From: Lithospermum erythrorhizon
Lineage: Eukaryota > Streptophyta > Magnoliopsida > Boraginales > Boraginaceae
Direction of reading: 5' to 3'
Length of the DNA: 64,000 nucleotides
Assembly (NCBI GenBank): GCA_019722365.1
Contig: JADFUC010001468.1
Span: forward strand, 1 to 64,000
Shown piece after piece: positions 55,984 to 64,000 of this stretch; positions within the stretch are counted from its first letter, which is position 1, and the number at the start of each line of letters is the position of its first letter. A model generated the notes under the pieces. It ran no database searches. It saw only the letters and a program-made list of their open reading frames with translations, and was not told the DNA's origin. Made by a program: the position numbers and the translations under genes.

Positions 55984-58900
55984 TGTAATAACCCGTTACG
56001 AAAAGAAAAAAAAAAAAAAAATTTCGATTGGTGGGACAGGAATAGTATAATTTTTTTCGATGATAACTATTATTTAAGTAAAACTTTTGAGCGAATTTCA
56101 TTTATAATTTAGTATTGTTGCCATGGAAAATTTTATCTTTGAAATCGGGTTAAATTAATTAAATGCGATGGCGGAGAATTGCTTAGAAACGAGCGGGACT
56201 CAGTTTTTTTTAATATCTATTCACCCACATATCCTCCCACATACGTCTGTCATCATCACAACTTCATCTTCTTTCCTCATTTTTGGCGAAATTAAGCCTC
56301 ATAAAAAATTTCATTTTTCCATTTCTCTCTCTTAGATTGTCGCTCGAACTCAAGATGGGTTGTAGAATATTGTTCTCCCCATCATTCTCTTCGAGTTAAG
56401 GTAAAATTTCAAGTCTTCGAGATATTTCTTGGGTTTGAAGATAGTTGACTTTTGGTTGACTTTTACATAATTGAATTTTATGATAAATCTTAGTTGGTCA
56501 TGGAGTTACGTGACGTATATATGTGATGAATTAGTGATTTAGAGCTCGTTGAGGGCGTTAAAGATTCGAGTTGACTTTTCTAGGTTTCGGTTGACTTTTT
56601 TGAGGTGATATTTTCATAAGACTTTAAATGTGTAGGGAGTTTAATTGGGACAGCAATATAGCTATTGTGATGTTAAATCGGTGATTTAAAATTCATTAAA
56701 GAAGCGGTTAAGTTGAAAAAGTAATATATTTTCAAGTTGAGATATAATTGATATTTTGGAGTATAGATTGTTAATTAGGGACCTGTTGATTAACTAGAAT
56801 GGCATATAAGTTAATTTGTAATGATAAAATGATAGATGGAATTTTAGCGGGCGTCGATTTGTGGTTATGTCGATGAGTTTATAATTCAATAGTTTGCCCG
56901 TCATGTTGGAGCCGTTTAGAAATCGTTGCGATGAGAGTTGGTAATATTTGTTGAAACGTAATTCTTGAGTATTAGTTCACAGTACACTTCAGGTGTTCTT
57001 AGGCCTTGACCCCTTGAGGAAGGGGCACGTTCCGTGTCAGCGTTCTTCGTGAGGACTTTTGTGATAGCTAGTAGAGGTGAGTACTTATCGCGTGTATTTT
57101 ATATCCTTCTTCTTTTTAAATGGTGGCTGTCCTTGTATAATTATGTGTAAAAGGGTGGCCAGGTCTTTGTAATATAATTATGTGAATGGTGCATTGTCGA
57201 GGTGGCCATACTCAGGCCATAGCGTGCGGTTTGGCCATACTACGGTATAGCGTCTCGGTATGATTCTCTTTGATCGCTTTGATGTGTGCATTGTCGGTGG
57301 CCACATACTACGGTATAGCGTGCGGTTTGGCCCACATACTACGGTATAGCGTCTGTTATGATTCTCTTTGATCGACTTTTCTTTGTGTGCATTATTAGAA
57401 ATTATTTTATGCTACGGTATAAGCGTGCAGTTTGTATACTCACGGTATAAGCGTCTGGTTCAGCCTGTCTACGGTATAGCGTGCGGTATGACTCTCTTTG
57501 ATTACTTTGTTGTGTGCATTGTTGATGTGGCCCTATACTCTACGGTATAGCGTGCGGTGTGCCTTATATACTTTGTGTATAAGTGCGGTGTGCCTTATAC
57601 TTTGTAAGTCTTGATTAATGCACTTATACTTTGTGTATAAGTGCGGTTTTGGCCTTATCTTGCCCGGTATAGTCGCAGTGATTGTTGATTGTCCATTCCT
57701 GGGTAGGCCAGTTGGTATATGCGCGTGAAGGGATGGTATCTTTGGTGGGGATATGAGAGATAGGAGGTTTGATGACTAGGTTTAGTGGATTGTTGAGTCG
57801 TGATTTCATTTGGGTGATTGTGTGCTTATCGGAACCCTCTATTATATATATTCATGTGTTATGCGAGACTTCCTGTGGAATTATGTTGTATGACTTTATC
57901 CGATAATCACAGCCTTACATGTATTTTATTCATATTTGACTACGATGTCTATTCACAATCTTGTTGTTGTGCTGTCAGCAGTGCTTTGATGGTTGTACTT
58001 CATTTTTAAGCGTCGGCCTTGTCGGCAACTATTTTTTTTCTTCGGGATCTGATTATTTATTTTCGGTTGTAGCCTTACGGCATTACTTGTCTTTTGTTAG
58101 ATATGTTCTATATATCTTAAGTGGCTAATGGATGAGATACCTTTGGAATGAGAACATTAGGGCCGAGAAGTATAAGCGAGTTTATGCTAATCTGTCGATG
58201 ATGTTGATGATATTTTATATATATGGTGGAAAACTGAATTCAAATGTGCTAGAATATAAATTCGGATCTAACCCCGACGTTGGTACCATTGAGGTAAATA
58301 AGTTCCGTATACTAAATGGAAAATGCAGGAAGAATAAATACGTACTTAGGTTATACGGATTCCAAGATATATTACTCGATCATATTAAGAAATGCATATA
58401 TTTGGAAGATATTACGAGGAACATTAGTTGTCATAGGAGGAATATGATTGTAAAATGGGGAGTAGTACTAAAAGTGAACTAAAGATAAGTGATGGAGTTG
58501 TATATGCATGAGTTATGAGAGGTTAAGATATATATTTAGAGATTGTGTGTGTTTGAGGTGTATATTATATTGGGAATTAGCTATACTTGAGAAAGATAAT
58601 AGATGAAATACCTCTTGTAATTAAGGTGTCTTTATTGAGTAAGTTGGCGTAGTGTGGGTTATTGGTGTTAGTTAGAAAGCCAATAAGGAGCGTTTTATTT
58701 TGTGTGAGTAACTTTATAAATAATACTCTTGGGAGTATATAGTCTCTAAATAGGTGAGAAATCTAGAATTATTCTTATTCTTGCGATCGGTAGGTTAACT
58801 TCGTATATTTATTTTCTTTCGACTTTTTAGGCTGACTCACTATTCTTTTATGGGCGGGCGTTTCATGCCCTAGGTTGTTCTTGGATGACCGATATGGGTG

Positions 58901-59214
58901 GCAGTAGCAGCGTACCCGCGGAAGTGGCGATGGTGGCTTGAAGACCTCAACAGTCATACTTTATCTTAGCGAAGTTTACGTTGTATATGAGTATTATTGT
59001 CTCGAGTTGTATAACAAAGTGTTTGATGTGTATTTATATTATGATTTTCAGTTGTTGTACTATTGGTTGGATTCACCAGATGGAGCGGAAGGTTATATTG
59101 TTTATTTATATGATGTAAAAGTCATTTTTTAATTTACATCCATCGTTGGTGACTACGATGTCTGAGTTGGTAGCGGTCCCAACCTCGAGCGGGGCCCACA
59201 GGCGAATCGTTACA
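55984..59214 (+). mobile_element. LARD-like element, 5' LTR (3231 bp)
   Basis: The LTR begins 'tgtaataacccgtta' and ends 'gaatcgttaca'. The start is repeated at 61193, and the end is followed by a primer site. It contains a pyrimidine-rich leader-like section (56270-56340), repeated 'gttgactttt', the motif 'ggggcacgttccgtg', a long stem-loop array (57186-57670) and a 3' part shared with 1-501 and 6560-6993. Frames at 57818-58009 and 58132-58482 show no domain. An LTR of this length is typical of large retrotransposon derivatives and some Gypsy elements. Confidence 0.75.
57186..57670 (+). repeat. Array of short stem-loops in the long LTR, copy B
   Basis: About ten units recur with phrases such as 'catactacggtatagcgtgcgg', each containing TATAC/GTATA stems around a 'tacg' loop, and later 'cttatactttgtgtataag' (7-bp stems, 5-base loop, twice). 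Spacer phrases 'atgattctctttgatcg' and 'tgtgtgcatt' also recur, giving a higher-order repeat. The array continues in truncated form in the 3' LTR at about 62400-62560. Confidence 0.7.
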
Positions 59215-61192
59215 ATTTTGGTATCAGAGCCTAGGTTTATGTTTTCTTGGTGTCTTGTGTGGTTATGTGCCTAGGTTCCGGTTGTAAGTGTGTTGTGTGT
59301 GAGTCGTTCTCTGGTTTGAGTTCATTCTTTTTCGAATCCGTTGACTGTTGAGGACGCCACTTGAAGATTTCGTTGACTCGGCGTCACGAGGTCTTCTGGA
59401 CTACTTTGCGTGTGTTGTGGTGTTATTTGATTAAGATGTGTTATATTAGGAGATATGTGAAATGAATTGGGTAATATGACGTACGTCGAGTTATGTATTT
59501 GTTGAGATGGGTAGCTGGGCATATATGGAGATCGGTACGATGAGTAGATATTTATGAGGGATTATATTGGAACGATACATGTAATGGGTTAGAATATGAT
59601 GCAAGGTATCGGAAATATTATGAGATATTTGGGTGATCTATATATTTTGGGAAATGTCTTAATAGTTGATGTGGTAGTACAGTGCTAATGAGATTTTATG
59701 GCGGAAATTAATTAAGGATAAGGGTGATAATTAATATACGATATACTCGAGGTGGAGTTGTAAGGAATATCAATGGGTTATAAGTAAGGTTACTGGTTAA
59801 CTAAGATCTGTGATTATAAGGAAGTGTGAAATGTGGGTTTGATCGGAAATGATAAATAAGTTAGGGTGAATACAAATCGAGACTGAATAAGAAAAGAGTT
59901 TGAGTTATCTGTTAATAATGTTTAAGTAAGAGTTCGGTGTTTGAGTAGAGTGCATCTTTTGTGATAGTAATGATCATTCTTGAGGATGTAAACTCTAGGT
60001 TGAAACCTTGGAGATGGGATATGGATGAATATGTTTGAGGATTTAAGAAAGGGCCGAATTATACCGGGAAGTGAGAGAATTCACTTGGTGTTAAATTTGA
60101 AGTTGTTGATAAGTTGGGGGCAATTGTGTGAATTTAGGGTAATAAAAGGTTAGTTGAGGAGGATTACGGTGACATGTAGTCATGGGATTAGAAATTGATC
60201 GTGGTGTAAGGGTTGATCTTTAAAATAATTAAATTTCTCTTGGATACTTGGAGTAATTGGGGAGTTTATCCACTTTCGGTTGTTACCTTATCTATGTTTG
60301 AGTGACGTATATGGTAATTGATTGTGACTGTGTATCTGCGTTATAAACTTATCCGTGGCTTTAATAGTGAAATTGTGAAATGTTGACTTGAACGGTGGTT
60401 GTGTTTGAGGCGTTATGGACTATTTATTTTTGTGGTATTCATGTTTGAATATGTATATGATTGGGTGTGTTCGTTGGAGCCATATTTAATGTTATGGACG
60501 TGTCTGTGAATATATTTTTACGAATGGATTCCTATATGGGGAATTGTTGTATCGTGTGTATTATGGATGCTCGTTGAGATTGTTGTGTGTATGATTGATA
60601 TTATATGTGTGATTTGTGAATTGTTTGATTTGAGGATATTGAGATGAGGTGGGGTGTTCGAAGGAGTGAGCTTCTTAGGGAAAAGGATGAATTGTTATAC
60701 ATAATGTTATTGTGGTTTATCTTTGTAAGTTATTTTATAGTAGTTTGGCAAATGCAGGCATTGGTGTGGTGAAATTTTCTTCATTTTCGTTTGATTATGT
60801 GATATGGAGTATTGTGGTGATACAAATTATGAGTGGACAGTATCAGTATTGGCGATATGAATTTTAAATTTTGAGTGGTATGTTGGAGGCAATTGAGGAT
60901 GTTTATAACACCAAGATTGATAATAAGAATAACAAAGCGAGCAATAAGATGATAAACGAATAGGGAAAATTGGCCGGTTGAATGTGTTATGGTGTAAGAG
61001 AGTCATTGCCTTAAGTTTATTGACATAAGATATTATGGGAGCCTACGAGCCGAGATACTATATTGGAAATTTGAGTGGGTGACAAGGTGTCATGATGTTA
61101 GTTGATAAGGGCATGTCGAAAGGTGCGTTGAGATTATACGTGATTGGGTTACAATTAAATTTCGAGGGCGCAATTTTATAAGGTGGGTAGAT
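59215..61192 (+). mobile_element. LARD-like internal region without coding capacity
   Basis: Between the primer site and the next LTR are 1978 bp with no gag or pol motif in any frame. Even degraded reverse-transcriptase signatures are absent, unlike the other elements here. The + strand is G/T-rich. It ends in 'aaggtgggtagat', a purine-rich tract just before the 3' LTR. The element would need enzymes from an autonomous Gypsy relative. Confidence 0.65.
59219..59230 (+). other. Primer binding site, initiator-Met tRNA
   Basis: TGGTATCAGAGC lies four bases after the LTR end at 59214. It is the standard plant Gypsy/Copia primer site complementary to the 3' end of initiator-Met tRNA, and it is perfectly preserved. 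Confidence 0.9.
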
Positions 61193-62585
61193 TGTAATAA
61201 CCCGTTAAGAAAAAAAAAAATTCGGTCGTGGGACCCGGGAATAGTAAAATTTTTCGATGATAATATTATTTCGTAAAACTTTTGAGCCGAATTTCATTTA
61301 TAATTTAGTAGTGTTTGCCATGGAAGAATTTTATCTTTGAAATCGGGTTCGTGGAGATTTAAGTACGATAAGCGGAGAATTAACCGAAACCGAACGGGAC
61401 TCGAGTTTTTTTTTAATATCTATTCATACATATCCTCCACATCATCATCATCATCACAACTTCATCTTCTTTCCTCATTTTGGCCGAAATTAAGCCCCTC
61501 CCCCTTAAAAAAATTTCATTTTTCCATTTCTCTCTTCGATTGTCGCTCAAACTCAAGATCGGTTGTAGAATATTGTTCTCCCCATCATTCTCTTCGAGTT
61601 AAGGTAAGAAATTTCAAGTCTTTCGAGATATTTCTTGGGTTTTGAGATAGTTGACTTTTGGTTGACTTTTACATAATTGAATTTATGATAAATCATGGTT
61701 GGTTATGGGTTACGCTGACGTATTATATATGGAAATGAATTAAATTGATTTAGAGCTCGTTTGAGGGCGTTAAGGTCAGTTGACTTTTCTAGGTTTCGGT
61801 TGACTTTTGAGGTGATATTTTCATGAACTTTAAATGTGTAGGGAGTTTAATTGGGACCTTATTATAGTAATGTGTGATGTTAAATCGGTGATTTAAAATT
61901 CATTAAAAGCGATTAGGTTGAAAAAAGTAATATTTTTCAAGTTGAGATATAATTGATATTTTGGAGTATAGATTGTTAATTAGGGACCTGTACGATTAAC
62001 TAGAATGACATATAGTTAATTTGTAATGATAAATGATAAGATGGAATTTTAAGCGAGGCGTCGATTTGGTTATGTCCGATGAGTTTATAATTAGATAGTT
62101 TGCGGAGTCATGTTAGACCGTTTAGAAATCGTTCGATGAGAGTTGGTAATGTTTATTCTAGAACGTAATTCTTGGTATTAGTTCCTGAGAGTACACACTT
62201 TACAGGTGTTCTTAGGCCTTGACAGCGGGAAGGGGCACGTTCCGTGATCGCGTTCTTGATGACTTTTGTGATAGCTAGTAGAGGTGGTACTTATCTCACG
62301 TGTATTACTATATGTACTTCTTTTTAAATGAATTATTACTGTCGCATATTATAATTATGTATAAAGAGGTGTACGGTCTTTATGTAATATAATTATGTGA
62401 ATGGTGCATTGTCGAGATGGCCTATCTTACGGTATAGCGTGCGGTTGATACATACTACGGTATAGCGTGCGGTATGATTCTCTTTTGATCGCTTTTCTTT
62501 GTGTGCATTGTATCGGTGGCCACATACTACGGTATAGCGTGCGTTATGATTCTGCTTTGATCGCTTTCTTTGTGTCCATGCGTTG
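61193..62585 (+). mobile_element. LARD-like element, 3' LTR, truncated
   Basis: It starts 'tgtaataacccgttaag' and follows the first about 1.4 kb of the 5' LTR closely, through 'ggggcacgttccgtg' and the start of the stem-loop array. It is lost near 62585, where Copia leader begins. Many differences from the 5' LTR are one- or two-base indels. Confidence 0.7.
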
Positions 62586-62916
62586 TGGGCTTTGAGATGA
62601 TCGGCTCAGTAACTATTTAGGTTTTAATTTGGTATGCTTAACGGTATTTCAGATACAAAAGTCCGGGTAGCATCTTGAAAGGCTGCTAGTGACACTAGAG
62701 TTATGTAGTTTTACATAATTGGTTGATAACCTACTATTATCACGGATTCAAAATATATACGGTGTTGCCCGTTTGAATTTGAGTACAATAGATCTTGATA
62801 CTAATATGTTTATTGAGATTTAAAGTATTAGTATTTACTTTATTTATTTATAAATTGTTTAGCATGATAGTTTCTTGATTAGGTATCTTTATTTACTTAT
62901 TCTTGTAGAATTATAA
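62586..62916 (+). mobile_element. Copia leader, plus orientation
   Basis: This is the reverse complement of 51400 to about 51750: 'taattggttgataacctactatta', given here as shared content around 62716-62740, 'atcttgatactaatat', 'aaagtattagtatttacttta' and 'ttacttattcttgtagaattat'. The 5' part, primer site and LTR of this element are missing. Confidence 0.7.
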
Positions 62917-64000
62917 TAGCTCTTCATTACTACTCCTAAGAGCACAAGCTTCGCTCGGCACTTGAAAAGTGCCATGAGAATAACTTCGAATTTTTATGAA
63001 TGGTCTCGAAACTTGAGAATCATTCTCAAGCAAGAGAGAACTGAATACGTGTTGAACAATAAGGTTCCTCCGAAACCTAATGATAGTGCCTCCCATCGGA
63101 AAAAGGATCCCACAAAAAGCACAAGTCTGATGTTGTGGATGTCCAATATCTCATGCTTGCCAATATGGAACCTTCGTTCGGATTCAATATGAAAAGGTGG
63201 CAGCATATGACATATACCGCCAACGAGGAATTATTCTTAAAGAAGCTAGAAACTAGAGATATGACACTCTACGTGCTCTCGTGGATATGGTGAGGAAACG
63301 GACATTTGCAAGCCCCCATATCGATAAAATGATAGGCTTGGTCAATCGACTCAAACGCCACGGTCACCGGTGTCTCTAAAGAAGCTGGTTGTGGATCTCA
63401 TCTTAAAGTCTCTTCCAGACAAATTCTCTCGGTTGTCATGAACTTGTATGCAAAGTTTGAGTTATCTCTAAATGAAGCTGCATAGGATGATTCTACGAAT
63501 CTTGAGGCGAACACAGGTAGATTAAACTCTACTTCTTACGTTTGGTGGTCAAAAGCGAAGAAGATTCAGAAGAAGAAGAAGTTTACCGGCGAGGCCAGGG
63601 TTCGAGTAATCCCACAGAAAGGCTAGCTGCGTAGGGGAGCACTAGGAAGGATGACAAATGTCATTATTGTAGAATCTAGGTCCAGCAGATTGAGCTACTT
63701 GAGGAAGTTCACGAGATGATAGGAAGAATGGTCTACGACCGCTCCCGAACTGGTATGTATGTGGGTGAAGTTTGTACAACCACGATTCTACTTCGTGGGT
63801 GCTAGACACTGGTTGTGGTTCTCATATTTGTCATAATATGCAGGAACTCAAGTCAAGTAGGAGACTCGAAAGAGGAGAAATGGATCTACGTGTAGGAAAC
63901 GGCGCGAAGGTTGCAGCCCTTGCAGTAGGATCCATTAGTTTAAATTTGCCCACGGGCCTCGTTTTAAACTTATTTCCGGTTTACTGCATCTTGAAGTATT
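62917..64000 (+). pseudogene. Ty1/Copia gag and pre-integrase, decayed, runs off the window
   Basis: The expected start ATG is ATA (62917-62919). The frame 62962-63192 reads RITSNFYEWSRNLRIILKQE and TEYVLNNKVPPKPND, the gag N-terminal domain. At about 63660 'CHYCRI' is the start of the zinc knuckle. At 63795-63960 SWVLDTGCGSHICHN and MDLRVGNGAKVAALAVGSIS give the protease and pre-integrase segment. Stops and shifts interrupt throughout. It is the same family as the minus-strand element at 46781-51395. Confidence 0.8.

Noticed and set aside
57186..57670. Repeat-spacer pattern considered as a CRISPR-like array
   Set aside because: Units are irregular, spacers are themselves repeated, no cas genes occur, and the context is a plant LTR.
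58132..58482. 116-residue frame in the long LTR with a protein-like composition
   Set aside because: The matching region of the other LTR copies does not keep the frame, and no domain is recognisable.

Overview
This window looks like nuclear DNA from a eudicot plant. It is AT-rich, full of nested and eroded LTR retrotransposons, and carries one long intron-rich plant gene. I cannot name the species. Most short open frames here are chance or decayed transposon pieces. I see no rRNA, tRNA, CRISPR array or bacterial-type operon.

The one clearly intact gene is an IREH1/IRE-type AGC protein kinase on the + strand, 27704-35932. Seventeen exons join in frame, with GT donors and AG acceptors throughout, to give about 1281 residues. 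The protein has a conserved N-terminal region, an atypical Cys/His finger, a complete kinase domain with a long activation segment, and a C-terminal hydrophobic motif. Its upstream region (about 24.3-27.7 kb) holds a possible 107-bp retroposed insert and a 79-bp tandem duplication in the leader that doubles a short upstream ORF.

Left flank. 1-501 and about 3721-6993 are pieces of a very long LTR, also found at 55984-59214. Between them lie the leader (502-2811) and LTR (2812 to about 3720) of a minus-strand Copia element. 6994-12259 is unassigned AT-rich DNA with one coding-like relic near 10 kb. 12260 to about 24300 is a minus-strand Tat-type Ty3/Gypsy element: 3' LTR, decayed integrase, RNase H, reverse transcriptase and gag, then a truncated 5' LTR. 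It is interrupted by other LTR material, including Copia-family LTRs at 13737 and 18625.

Right flank. 36990-38869 is LTR-like. 39367-42245 is an internally deleted minus-strand Copia element with both LTRs. 43417-45792 is a plus-strand Copia LTR and leader that runs into a larger minus-strand Copia element of the same family (45793-55983). That element's leader contains a solo LTR (52477-54719) flanked by a perfect 5-bp duplication. Its 5' LTR is cut by a non-coding, LARD-like element (55984 to about 62585) with a 3.2-kb LTR, a clear initiator-Met tRNA primer site and a 2-kb internal region without protein genes. The window ends in a plus-strand Copia leader and decayed gag (62586-64000).

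The least explained structure is a run of short stem-loops inside the long LTRs. It occurs in two diverged copies and one truncated copy, and the stems persist while their sequence changes. Many differences between the LARD-like element's two LTRs are 1-2 base indels, so some frameshifts in repeats may be assembly error. All boundaries marked 'about' come from reading the sequence by eye, not from alignment software.
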